From Actinoplanes aureus (GTDB lineage Bacteria > Actinomycetota > Actinomycetes > Mycobacteriales > Micromonosporaceae), in NCBI RefSeq assembly GCF_015704865.1, contig NZ_JADQTO010000005.1, forward strand, positions 232,691 through 296,690: DNA of 64,000 nt, written 5' to 3'. A model generated the notes under the pieces. That model was not told the DNA's origin. It was given only the letters and a program-made list of their open reading frames with translations, and did no database searches. This document shows, piece by piece, positions 1 through 7,363 of this stretch (the first letter of the stretch is position 1; each line of letters starts with the position of its first letter). A program made the translations under genes and the position numbers.

Positions 1-1
1 C

Positions 2-208
2 CGTGCCGCTCTGGCCGACCGCCGGGCCGCGCATAACGCCCACCGCCGTCTGAGCGAGGAGCTCGCCGCGTTCCGTACCGCGGCCGAGCGCACCGAGCTC
101 GACCTGATGATCGGCCGTCACAGCGCCGACGAGACCCACGAGATCCAGGCGATCCTGAACCGGCAGGACGCTGAGCGCCGTTACCAGCACGCCATGCACA
201 TGAGCTGA
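2..208 (+). CDS. C-terminal end of an unrecognised protein (partial)
   Basis: The reading frame is open from the left edge and stops with TGA at 206-208, giving about 68 residues that end in HAMHMS. The piece is charged and probably helical, rich in Arg, Glu and Ala, with no membrane segment or cysteines. A strong hairpin follows the stop, as expected for a real gene end. The family cannot be named from this fragment; the N-terminus lies outside the window. Confidence 0.6.
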   Translation, partial: RAALADRRAAHNAHRRLSEELAAFRTAAERTELDLMIGRHSADETHEIQAILNRQDAERRYQHAMHMS

Positions 209-217
209 CACCTCGGT

Positions 218-250
218 CCGCTCCCGGCGCCCGCGGGGCGCCGGGAGCGG
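218..250. terminator. Bidirectional hairpin terminator between convergent genes
   Basis: A perfect 14-bp GC-rich stem (218-231 pairing with 237-250) encloses a 5-base loop. It lies between the stop of the partial gene (208) and the stop of the leftward terC-like gene (257). There is no T-run, which is common for terminators in GC-rich actinobacteria. Confidence 0.7.
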
Positions 251-256
251 GACGTG

Positions 257-1264
257 TCAGTGCTCGGGCTGCTGCTGCTTCTCCTTGCGGGCGTGCAGGC
301 TGCCGGCGTGCGCCTTGAGCGACGGGTCCTTGCCCGACTTGATCAGGCTGGCCACCGTGGTGATCACCAGGATGCCGATGATCACGCCGAGTGAGACCGG
401 TGTGCTGACCTCGGGCACGCTCTCGCTGATGTCCTTGTGCGCCCAGTGCAGCACCAGCTTGATCCCGATGAAGGCCAGGATGATCGCCAAGCCGGTGGAG
501 AGGTAGACCAGGCGGTCCAGCAGGCCCTTCACCAGGAAGAACAGGGCGCGCAGGCCGAGCAGGGCGAAGGCGTTGGCGACGAAGACGATGTACGCCTCCT
601 CGGTCACGCCGAACACCGCCGGGATGGAGTCGAGCGCGAACAGCAGGTCGGTCCCGCCGATCGCCAGCAGCACCAGGAACAACGGCGTGAACATCTTCCG
701 CCCGTCGACCCGGGTGATCATCTTGCCCTCGACGTAGTCGTCGGTCACCGGCAGGAACCGCCGCCCGGCCCTGACCAGGGCGTTGTCCTGCACGTCCGGA
801 TCCTCGTCCCGGTGCCGGAACAGCTGCACCGCGGTGTAGAGCAGGATCAGGCCGAAGATCAGGAACATGAACGAGAACATGTTGAGCAGCGCGGCACCGA
901 GCGCGATGAAGATCACCCGCAGCACCAGCGCGATGATGATGCCGAAGGTCAGCACCTCCTGCTGATACCGCTCCGGCACCGCGAAGGTGCTCATGATGAT
1001 CACGAAGACGAAGAGGTTGTCGACCGACAAGCTCTTCTCGACGATGTAGCCGGCGAAGTACTCGGTGCCGTACCCCCAGCCGGAGATGCTCGCGAAGACT
1101 ATGCCGAACGCGATCGCGACGGCGATGTAGAAGATTGACCAGGCGGCGGCCTCGCGGAAGCCGACGACATGCGGACGGAGCACCCCGAGAGTCAAATCGA
1201 GGGCGAGCAGGGCGACGATGACACCGATGGTCACGGTCCACCCGAGCGCGGAGACCTCAAGCAT
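257..1264 (-). CDS. TerC/Alx-family integral membrane protein
   Basis: 335 residues with about eight or nine hydrophobic segments and a basic, Gln/His-rich cytoplasmic tail (KEKQQQPEH). Two family hallmarks are visible: SVDNLFVF in an early membrane segment and GGTDLLFALDSIPAVFG after the central loop. Their acidic residues are conserved in TerC/Alx proteins, which are linked to tellurite resistance and manganese export or metal loading of secreted enzymes. The ATG at 1264 gives a normal family length, although the ribosome site is weak. It is transcribed alone, convergent with the gene at the left edge. The substrate here is not known; manganese is the best guess from the family. Confidence 0.9.
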   Translation of the reverse strand: MLEVSALGWTVTIGVIVALLALDLTLGVLRPHVVGFREAAAWSIFYIAVAIAFGIVFASISGWGYGTEYFAGYIVEKSLSVDNLFVFVIIMSTFAVPERYQQEVLTFGIIIALVLRVIFIALGAALLNMFSFMFLIFGLILLYTAVQLFRHRDEDPDVQDNALVRAGRRFLPVTDDYVEGKMITRVDGRKMFTPLFLVLLAIGGTDLLFALDSIPAVFGVTEEAYIVFVANAFALLGLRALFFLVKGLLDRLVYLSTGLAIILAFIGIKLVLHWAHKDISESVPEVSTPVSLGVIIGILVITTVASLIKSGKDPSLKAHAGSLHARKEKQQQPEH

Positions 1265-1414
1265 GCTTCACAGGATCTCGGAAGAAGCTGCAAGCCTGCT
1301 GAGTAACCCCGGTTTCCGCACACCCTTTTCCGGTACGCGCGACGAACGGTCCCACCCGTCGCGGCGGGCCGGCCGGGTGCCACTCCAGGCCGCACCCGGC
1401 CGCCGGCTCATGCG

Positions 1415-2176
1415 TCAGGCGGTCTGGAAGGAACGCTTGGCCAGGCCCATCCAGAAGCCGTCGATCGGCTGCTCGGGTGCCGCCTCCGGGTCGCCGGAGG
1501 CGCCGAGGGTGAGAAACATCGGGGCGAAGTGCTCGATCGTCGGATGCGCGTACGGCATGCCGGGCGCGCGGTCGCGGAAGTCGGCGAGCTCGTCGATCGC
1601 GCCACGGGCCAGCGCCTCGGCGGTCCAGGCGTCGAACTCGCTGGACCAGCCCGGAGCGGCCGCCTCCGGCCGCCAGTCGCGCAGGAACGGCAGCCCGTGT
1701 GTGGTGAAGCCGGACCCGATGATCAGCACGCCCTCGTCCCGCAGCGGGGCGAGCCGGGCGCCGAGATCGAGCAGCCGGTCCGGCTCCAGAGTCGGCAGCG
1801 ACATCTGCAGGACCGGGATGTCGGCCTCCGGGAACATCACGGTGAGTGGCACGTACGCACCGTGATCGAGACCGCGGCTGGTGCGGGCGACGGCCTGGCC
1901 GTCCGGCATCAGCGCCGCCACCCGGTCGGCCAGCTCAGGTGCGCCGGGCGCACGGTACTGCACCTGGTAGTAGTGCGGCGCGAAGCCGCCGAAGTCGTAG
2001 ACCAGCGGGACCGTCTCGGTGGCACCGAGCATGAGCGGCGCCGACTCCCAGTGCGCTGAGGCGACCAGGATCGCCCGCGGCCGGGGGAGTGGGGCGGCGA
2101 GATCGCGCAGCTGGGCGACCCAGGTGGGGTCGTCGACCAGCGGCGGGGCGCCGTGGCTGAGAAAGAGAGCGGGCAT
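1415..2176 (-). CDS. Class III extradiol ring-cleavage dioxygenase (LigB/DODA type)
   Basis: 253 residues. The start MPALFLSHGAPP is typical of DODA/YgiD-like dioxygenases, and histidines expected to bind the metal are seen in LSHG, SAHWES and LDHGAYVPL, with GSGFTTHG further on. Family members open catechol-type rings such as DOPA, but the substrate here cannot be told. ATG 2176 is preceded by GGAGG about 11 nt upstream; a GTG at 2182 is an alternative with closer spacing, and ATG 2212 adds 12 residues but would put a palindrome inside the coding region. Monocistronic. The two inverted repeats just upstream suggest control by a dedicated regulator. Confidence 0.85.
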   Translation of the reverse strand: MPALFLSHGAPPLVDDPTWVAQLRDLAAPLPRPRAILVASAHWESAPLMLGATETVPLVYDFGGFAPHYYQVQYRAPGAPELADRVAALMPDGQAVARTSRGLDHGAYVPLTVMFPEADIPVLQMSLPTLEPDRLLDLGARLAPLRDEGVLIIGSGFTTHGLPFLRDWRPEAAAPGWSSEFDAWTAEALARGAIDELADFRDRAPGMPYAHPTIEHFAPMFLTLGASGDPEAAPEQPIDGFWMGLAKRSFQTA

Positions 2177-2192
2177 CCGCACGATGGCCTCC

Positions 2193-2206
2193 GTTGAAAC
2201 TTCAAC
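2193..2206. promoter_or_regulatory. Palindrome in the leader of the dioxygenase gene
   Basis: Perfect inverted repeat GTTGAA-AC-TTCAAC, 17 nt upstream of the chosen start. Its A/T-rich form contrasts with the surrounding GC-rich DNA. The size and position fit a MarR- or TetR-type operator; the regulator is not encoded next to it. Confidence 0.45.
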
Positions 2207-2212
2207 TTTCAT

Positions 2213-2608
2213 GGACGACGCTACGCGGATTTGCTTGATTACGCAACTATCCTCACGCGTAATTACTAAGCGTATAAGATCGTCCAAATTAGTGACGCTC
2301 CGCGATCGGCAGTGGATCAAGCGAAACGAACCGTCGATGATTCGAGATCATTAAATATTGACGAAATAGCATGAGCTTGGTCGTTTTATTGATCGACGCT
2401 CAAATTTCCTGATGGGTTCTGTGATCAACAACGCCTACTGTGGAATCAACTTTTGTCGCACTTGGACGTTGCGCCGGGCGTCGGGACCTGGCAGGCTACT
2501 GCCGGTCGCGCTGGGGGGAGCGCAACGTAATTGCTTCGTGGAACCTCACCATAACTACGTTCGGTGAACTCGCGGGCAACTTCCCCGGCGTCGAGAGGAG
2601 AACCTGCA
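2213..2608. other. A/T-rich divergent promoter region
   Basis: This gene-free stretch separates the leftward dioxygenase from the rightward GPP34 gene and is clearly richer in A and T than the window average. It carries a second inverted repeat, ATTACGC (2238-2244) with GCGTAAT (2257-2263), and nested TTGC/GCAA halves at 2231-2246. No convincing small gene was found in it. Promoters for both flanking genes are expected here but were not fixed base by base. Confidence 0.5.
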
Positions 2609-3259
2609 GTGGCGTCGCCGCCGCAGCTACCGCCCGCGGACGATCTGTACCTCACTGCTCACGACACGATCCGCGGCAAATCGCTGCTGTCACCGGCCAC
2701 CCTCGGTCTCGGTCTCGGCGCGGCACTCCTCGGTGAGCTCGTGTTGTGGCGGCGCGTCGACCTCGTCGAGAACCAGCTCGTGATCATCGACGAACGGCCG
2801 ACCGGCGACGCCGCGACCACGGCTGTCCTGGAGCAGCTGCGACGCGAGGCCGGTCAGCACGGCGTGCGTAACTGGCTCGCGTACCTCTCCACCGGCATTG
2901 CCACCGACCTGGTCGAGCGCCGCCTCGCCCGGGCCGGGCTGATCAAGCGGGTGGAGAAGCGCGGACTGCTCGGCACGAAGGTCTCCTTCGTGCCGGCCGA
3001 CTCGATGACGGCCGGCTGGCCGGCCACCCGTATCCGTACCCGGGTCTCCCGCGACGAACCCCTCGACGTGGCCGACCTGCTGCTCGCCGGTCTGATCCTC
3101 GCGACGGGGCTGGACCAGCACGTGCTGGCCACCCTCAACGCCCGCGACCGGGCCGGCATGTTCGACCAGTTCCGCAGGCTCTTCCCAGCCATGTTGCAGC
3201 AGCTCGTGGCGCAGGCCGAGGCCTCTGTCGGTGACGCCGTCATGGCCCGGCGCGCCTGA
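2609..3259 (+). CDS. GPP34 (GOLPH3/Vps74-like) family protein
   Basis: 216 residues starting at GTG 2609, eight bases after an AGAGGAG ribosome site. The N-terminus (ADDLYLTAHD...GKSLLSPATLGLGLGAALLGEL) and the LVERRLARAGLI and GLLGT segments match the bacterial GPP34 pattern, an alpha-helical fold related to the eukaryotic Golgi phosphoprotein. Bacterial members are frequent and multicopy in actinobacteria and their function is not established. It precedes the APC permease by 42 bp and could be cotranscribed with it, although the permease has its own ribosome site. Confidence 0.8.
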   Translation: MASPPQLPPADDLYLTAHDTIRGKSLLSPATLGLGLGAALLGELVLWRRVDLVENQLVIIDERPTGDAATTAVLEQLRREAGQHGVRNWLAYLSTGIATDLVERRLARAGLIKRVEKRGLLGTKVSFVPADSMTAGWPATRIRTRVSRDEPLDVADLLLAGLILATGLDQHVLATLNARDRAGMFDQFRRLFPAMLQQLVAQAEASVGDAVMARRA

Positions 3260-3301
3260 GCTGACAAATACCCACCCCCCTTGAATACGCCTGGAGTCCG
3301 C

Positions 3302-4810
3302 GTGTCCTCGACCGCAACCAAACCCCCCGGAAGTCAGCTCTCCGACGCGTTGGCCCGTGACCGGCTCGGTGTGGCCTCGATCGTCTTCTTCATGATGTCG
3401 GCGGCCGCCCCGCTGACCGTGGTCGCCGGCGTCGTCCCGACCGGCCTCGCGGTGACCGGCCTGACCGGCATCGCGATCGCCTTCCTCGCGGTCGCCCTGG
3501 TGCTGGCGATCTTCTCGGTCGGCTACGTCGCGATGGCCCGGCACATCGCCAACGCCGGCGCCTTCTACGCGTACGTCTCGCAGGGCCTCGGCCGGCCGGT
3601 CGGCGTCGGCGCGTCCTGGGTGGCGCTGCTGTCCTACAACATGTTCCAGGTCGCCTCGTACGGCGGCCTCGGCGCGATCGCGCAGCCACTGTTCGCGGAC
3701 TGGTTCGGGGTGGACGCGCCGTGGTGGGCGTTCGCGCTGGCCGCCTGGGCGCTGGTCGCCGTCCTCGGCGTCCGTGACGTGGCGGTCAACGGCAAGGTCC
3801 TCGCCACCCTGCTGGTCGCCGAGATCGCACTGACCATGATCTTCAGCTTCGCCGAGATCGGCGCGGACACCTTCACCGCCTCGACCGCGGCTCTCGACCC
3901 GGGCAACCTGGTCGGGGCCGGTGCCGGCGCGCTGCTGGTCATGGCGGTCACCGGCTTCGTCGGGTTCGAACAGTCGGTGGTGTTCAGCGAGGAGTCCCGC
4001 GAGCCGCGCCGGACCGTGCCGCGGGCCACCTACATCGCCATCGCGCTGATCGCCGTGGTGTACGCCTTCGCGTCCTGGGCGATGATCTCCGCCGCCGGTC
4101 CCACCGTGGTGGAGCGCGCCGGCGCCGAGGGCCCGGAGCTCTTCTTCAACCTCGCCTCCGACCAGCTGGGCAGCACCGCCCTGCACCTCGGGCACATCCT
4201 GTTCCTGACGTCGCTGATCGCCGCGGCGATTTCGTTCCACAACATCATCGCCCGGTACATGTTCTCGCTCGGCCGCGAAGGCGTGCTGCCCCGCACGTTC
4301 GGGCGCACCGTGCCGGGCACCGGCGCGCCGAAGAACGGTTCGCTCGCCCAGTCCGCGCTCGCCCTGATCGTGATCGTGGCCTACGCGGTCTTCGACTGGG
4401 ACCCGCTGGTGCAGCTCTTCTTCTGGGGCGGCAGCGGTGGCGGCCTCGGCGTGCTGCTGCTGGTCACGATCACCTCGTTCGCGGTGATCGGCTACTTCGC
4501 CCGGCACCCCGAGGGCGAGGACGTGATGCACCGGGTGATCGCCCCGGTGATCGGCTCGGTGCTGCTGCTCGTCATGACGTACCTGGCGATCGACAACATC
4601 GCCGGCCTGCTCGGTGTCGAGCCGGGCAGCACACCCGCGCTGGTCGTACCGCTCTCCTTCGCCGTACTCGCGGTGGCCGGCATCCTCTGGGGCCTGATCC
4701 TGCGCAGCACCCGGCCGCAGACCTACGCCGGTATCGGCCTCGGCGCCCGCAGCGCCACCACGACCGGCGGATTCGCCGCCGCGCTGAACGAGACGGAGTA
4801 CCCCCGATGA
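3302..4810 (+). CDS. APC superfamily amino-acid permease
   Basis: 502 residues from GTG 3302, preceded by GGAG at 3293-3296; an upstream TTG at 3281 would add seven residues without a better ribosome site. About twelve to fourteen membrane segments are apparent. The beginning of the core (LGVASIVFFMMSAAAPLTVVAG) and the mid-protein GFEQSVVFSEESREPRRTVP are typical of APC transporters (Pfam AA_permease_2), including the Glu-rich loop after membrane segment 6. The substrate is unknown. The stop overlaps the start of the acetyltransferase gene (ATGA), so the two are translationally coupled, perhaps one importing and the other acetylating an amine or amino acid. Confidence 0.88.
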   Translation: MSSTATKPPGSQLSDALARDRLGVASIVFFMMSAAAPLTVVAGVVPTGLAVTGLTGIAIAFLAVALVLAIFSVGYVAMARHIANAGAFYAYVSQGLGRPVGVGASWVALLSYNMFQVASYGGLGAIAQPLFADWFGVDAPWWAFALAAWALVAVLGVRDVAVNGKVLATLLVAEIALTMIFSFAEIGADTFTASTAALDPGNLVGAGAGALLVMAVTGFVGFEQSVVFSEESREPRRTVPRATYIAIALIAVVYAFASWAMISAAGPTVVERAGAEGPELFFNLASDQLGSTALHLGHILFLTSLIAAAISFHNIIARYMFSLGREGVLPRTFGRTVPGTGAPKNGSLAQSALALIVIVAYAVFDWDPLVQLFFWGGSGGGLGVLLLVTITSFAVIGYFARHPEGEDVMHRVIAPVIGSVLLLVMTYLAIDNIAGLLGVEPGSTPALVVPLSFAVLAVAGILWGLILRSTRPQTYAGIGLGARSATTTGGFAAALNETEYPR

Positions 4811-5406
4811 CCGCTTCCGTGATCCGTGCCGCGCGCGAGGACGAGATCCCCGCGATCGGCGCTCACATCTCGCACGCCTTCGACGACCTGGCCGCGGACG
4901 CCTACCTGGTGCCGGTGCCGGCGGACCGGGAGCGGGTGATGGCCGACTTCTTCACCCTGGAGACGGAGAACGCCTTCCGGCACGGCAAGGTCGAGGTCAT
5001 CGACCACCCGGACGGTGGCTACGCGGCCGTCGCGGTGTGGTTCGACCGGGTCAACGACCTGCCCGAACCGGCGGACTACATGGACCGGCTCACCGCGCTG
5101 GCCGGTCCGCACCTGGAGCGGTTCGGTGCGCTGGGTGAGCTCTTCGAGAAGAACCACCCCGCCGAGCCGCACTGGCACCTGGCGTTTCTCGCGGTCCGCC
5201 CGTCCGAGCAGGGTCACGGCCTGGGTGGCGCGCTGATGAAGCGGACCCACGACGAGCTCACCGCGGCCGGCGTGGCGGCCTACCTCGAGGCCACGAACGA
5301 GAACAACGTGCGGCTCTACCGCCGGTACGGCTACGAGCCGATGGACCCGTTCGAGATCTACCTGCCGGACGGAACGCCCTTCTACCGCATGTGGCGGGCC
5401 GTCTGA
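4807..5406 (+). CDS. GNAT-family N-acetyltransferase
   Basis: 199 residues. The acetyl-CoA binding motif is seen as LAVRPSEQGHGLGGALMKR (beta 4, Q-x-x-G-x-G/A), followed by AYLEATNENNVRLYRRYGYEP, the usual motif B with Asn and the YGY/F end. Length is normal for the family. Its ATG overlaps the permease stop by four bases, and a strong terminator follows, so permease and acetyltransferase form a two-gene unit. The acceptor substrate cannot be inferred from the sequence. Confidence 0.88.
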   Translation: MTASVIRAAREDEIPAIGAHISHAFDDLAADAYLVPVPADRERVMADFFTLETENAFRHGKVEVIDHPDGGYAAVAVWFDRVNDLPEPADYMDRLTALAGPHLERFGALGELFEKNHPAEPHWHLAFLAVRPSEQGHGLGGALMKRTHDELTAAGVAAYLEATNENNVRLYRRYGYEPMDPFEIYLPDGTPFYRMWRAV

Positions 5407-5418
5407 GCTGGACCGTTT

Positions 5419-5460
5419 AAGCCGGGGTGCGGGCGGGTGCCCGTACCCCGGCTTTCTTTT
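5419..5460 (+). terminator. Rho-independent terminator after the GNAT gene
   Basis: Stem AAGCCGGGGT (5419-5428) with ACCCCGGCTT (5445-5454), a second smaller GGGC/GCCC stem inside the loop, and a T-rich tail (TTTCTTTT) up to 5460. This is one of the few T-tailed terminators in the window. Confidence 0.8.
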
Positions 5461-5479
5461 CCGCCGCGCCGGGCGGGTA

Positions 5480-5508
5480 TTGACGCGGCGGCGAGTCCCG
5501 TAATTACA
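5480..5508 (+). promoter_or_regulatory. Candidate promoter of the iolB leader
   Basis: A TTGACG box at 5480-5485 is followed after 17 bases by ATTACA (5503-5508), in a locally A/T-rich patch. It lies about 75-100 bases upstream of the leader reading frame and about 230 upstream of iolB. The -35 is good, the -10 weaker. Confidence 0.35.
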
Positions 5509-5524
5509 TCGGAACCAGGTCCGA

Positions 5525-5555
5525 ACCCAGCGTCGCCGGTTTGTTACCGCTGGGT
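5525..5555 (+). promoter_or_regulatory. Leader hairpin upstream of iolB
   Basis: Arms ACCCAGCG (5525-5532) and CGCTGGGT (5548-5555) form a perfect 8-bp stem with a 15-base loop. It lies between the candidate promoter and the ribosome site of the small leader frame, so it may act in the mRNA leader or as an operator. Confidence 0.35.
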
Positions 5556-5581
5556 GACAACGGCGGAGGGAGCGGATCGGT

Positions 5582-5746
5582 GTGAACCTCCACCCCGGAC
5601 GAATCAGGCGCGAAAGCGCCGCCGCTCCGCACAGCCCGCCCGCCGGATGGACCCTCGGGGCGGCGATGAGCTTCGTCAACGGCGCCGAAGCCGTCGCCGC
5701 CTCGCGGCAGCCCGCCGGCCGGCGGGCGGAGGCGGCAGATGCGTAA
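5582..5746 (+). CDS. Possible 54-residue leader protein overlapping iolB
   Basis: GTG 5582 follows a strong purine-rich ribosome site (GGAGGGAG at 5565-5572). The frame runs 54 codons to TAA at 5744-5746, overlapping the iolB start (5739) in another frame. The product is Ala/Arg-rich with a central ...GWTLGAAMSFVNGAEAVAAS stretch and no recognisable family. The overlap would couple iolB translation to this frame. An ATG at 5666 gives a shorter 26-residue version. Evidence is positional only. Confidence 0.3.
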   Translation: MNLHPGRIRRESAAAPHSPPAGWTLGAAMSFVNGAEAVAASRQPAGRRAEAADA

Positions 5747-6674
5747 GCGGACTCAGTGGCCGACCCGTGACCAGCCGCGGATGAACACTCCGCGGGTCAA
5801 CCCGCTGGTGCGCCGCGGCAGCTCCGCCGAGCGGCCCTACGACGTGATGGTCTCCCCGGAGAACGCCGGCTGGGAGTTCAGCGGCCTGCGGGTGGTGCAC
5901 CTGCCGGTCGGCGGGCGGGTCCGGTTCGTCACCGGCGGTGACGAGATGCTGGTCCTGCCGCTCTCCGGCGGCTGTGACGTGGCGTGCGACGACGAGCGCC
6001 TCACGCTGACGGGCCGGCGGTCGGTCTTCTCCCGGGTGACCGATTTCGCCTATCTGCCCCGGGACACCGCGGTGACCCTGCGCGCGCCGAACGGCGGACG
6101 GTTCGCGCTGCCCGCCGCCCGCGCCAGCCGGAAGCTGCCGTTCCGGTACGGGCCGGCCGAGGACGTGCCGGTGGAGCTGCGCGGCGCCGGGCAGGCCAGC
6201 CGGCAGGTGAACAATTTCTGTACGCCGGAGAGCTTCGAGGCCGACCGGCTGATCGCCTGCGAGGTGCTGACCCCGGGCGGGAACTGGTCGTCCTACCCGC
6301 CGCACAAGCACGACGAGGAGGGCGTGGGGGAGAGCAACCTCGAGGAGATTTACTACTACGAGGTGTCGACCTCGCCCGGCGGTGGACCGGGCTGCGGCTT
6401 CCAGCGGGTGTACGGGCACCCCGACCGGCCGATCGACGTCTGCACCGAGGTCCGCAGCGGTGACGTCGTGCTGATCCCGTACGGCTGGCACGGCCCGTCA
6501 ATGGCCGCACCCGGCTACGACCTCTACTACCTGAACGTGATGGCCGGTCCCGGCGACCGGCAATGGCTGGTCCAGGACGACCCGGCACACGGCTGGGTCC
6601 GCGGCCGCTGGGTGGGCCAGGAGATCGACTCGCGGCTGCCGCTCACGTCGACCCGGGAGAAGCGCCGGGCGTGA
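5739..6674 (+). CDS. iolB: 5-deoxy-glucuronate isomerase IolB
   Basis: 311 residues. IolB converts 5-deoxy-D-glucuronate to 2-deoxy-5-keto-D-gluconate in myo-inositol breakdown in the cytosol. It is a double cupin: the N-terminal half carries ENAGWEFSGLRVV, and the C-terminal half carries the metal site in YPPHKHDEEG with a following Glu in NLEEIYYYE, then HGPSMAAPGYDLYYLNVMAGP, all characteristic. ATG 5739 has GGAGG six bases upstream; ATG 5781 (MNTPRVNPLV) is a possible later start. No other inositol gene is in the window, so it is an orphan here, and the gene after it is a convergent regulator. Confidence 0.92.
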   Translation: MRKRTQWPTRDQPRMNTPRVNPLVRRGSSAERPYDVMVSPENAGWEFSGLRVVHLPVGGRVRFVTGGDEMLVLPLSGGCDVACDDERLTLTGRRSVFSRVTDFAYLPRDTAVTLRAPNGGRFALPAARASRKLPFRYGPAEDVPVELRGAGQASRQVNNFCTPESFEADRLIACEVLTPGGNWSSYPPHKHDEEGVGESNLEEIYYYEVSTSPGGGPGCGFQRVYGHPDRPIDVCTEVRSGDVVLIPYGWHGPSMAAPGYDLYYLNVMAGPGDRQWLVQDDPAHGWVRGRWVGQEIDSRLPLTSTREKRRA

Positions 6675-6696
6675 GCGGTCGGACTTTCGGCGTGTT

Positions 6697-7290
6697 TCAG
6701 CGGGTGCGCAAACCTTCGAACGCCAGTGTCGCCACGGTGGTCGCGATCGCCTCCGGGTCGCCGCGGTCCGGCCGGTACCACTCGACGAGCGAGTTGACCA
6801 TGCCGAAGAGCAGGCGGGCGGCGGTCGCCGGGTCGACGTCGGCGCGGATACCGCCCTCGGTCTGAGCCTGCTTCACCAGGTCGGTGACGATCCGGTCGAA
6901 GTCGCGGCGGCGGGCCAGGGCGTGCAGCTCCACCTCGGTGTTGCCGTGTACGCGCAGCAGCAGGGTGACGAACTCGAGGCGTTCGGCGAGGACCAGGACG
7001 CTGCGGCGGATCAGCTGCTCGAGGCGGTCGGTGGCGGGGGCGGTGGTGGCGCGTACCTCCTCGGCGGCCTCCTCCAGCCCGCCGAGTGCCCGGTCCACCG
7101 CCATCTCCAGCAGCTGCTCCTTGCTGCTGACGTGGTGGTAGAGGGTCGACTTGGTGATGCTGAGCGACTCGGCGACGTCGAACATGCTGGTGGCGTCGTA
7201 GCCGTGCGCGTTGAACAGGCGCACCGCGGCGGCGAGGACCGCGTCCTGGTCGTGGCCGGGACGCCCGCGGCGGCGTGGCTGCATGGTCAC
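6697..7290 (-). CDS. TetR-family regulator of the phenylacetate genes (PaaR-like)
   Basis: 197 residues. The N-terminal helix-turn-helix is clear (AAAVRLFNAHGYDATSMFDVAE, then KSTLYHHVSSKEQLL), followed by an alpha-helical ligand domain. It is divergent from paaN across 73 bp that hold a perfect palindrome. In actinobacteria the paa genes are controlled by TetR-type PaaR repressors released by phenylacetyl-CoA, so this role is likely from position; the effector is inference. GTG 7290 and ATG 7284 are both possible starts. A GGAGG-led three-codon frame (ATG AGG CAG TAG) lies just upstream. Confidence 0.88.
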   Translation of the reverse strand: MTMQPRRRGRPGHDQDAVLAAAVRLFNAHGYDATSMFDVAESLSITKSTLYHHVSSKEQLLEMAVDRALGGLEEAAEEVRATTAPATDRLEQLIRRSVLVLAERLEFVTLLLRVHGNTEVELHALARRRDFDRIVTDLVKQAQTEGGIRADVDPATAARLLFGMVNSLVEWYRPDRGDPEAIATTVATLAFEGLRTR

Positions 7291-7327
7291 CGAATCTACT
7301 GCCTCATGCCATCCTCCCCGCCGGGGG

Positions 7328-7363
7328 TTGATTTACCGACCGCTCGGACGGTAAATAAGAAGC
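7328..7363 (+). promoter_or_regulatory. paaN promoter with embedded TetR/PaaR operator
   Basis: TTGATT (7328-7333) and TAAATA (7352-7357) are separated by 18 bases, and the ATG of paaN at 7364 falls where transcription should begin, so the mRNA is probably leaderless. The region from 7331 to 7356 is a palindrome with outer arms ATTTACCG and CGGTAAAT and inner CCG-CT-CGG, i.e. ACCG-n-CCG-nn-CGG-n-CGGT. A bound repressor would cover both promoter boxes. Confidence 0.7.

Noticed and set aside
1265-1414. Possible yybP-ykoY manganese riboswitch before the terC-like gene
   Set aside because: Such switches often precede terC genes, but the conserved core sequence could not be matched in this leader.
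2690-4531. A 613-codon minus-strand frame
   Set aside because: It runs opposite the GPP34 and APC permease genes and has shadow composition (His/Arg/Gly/Glu).
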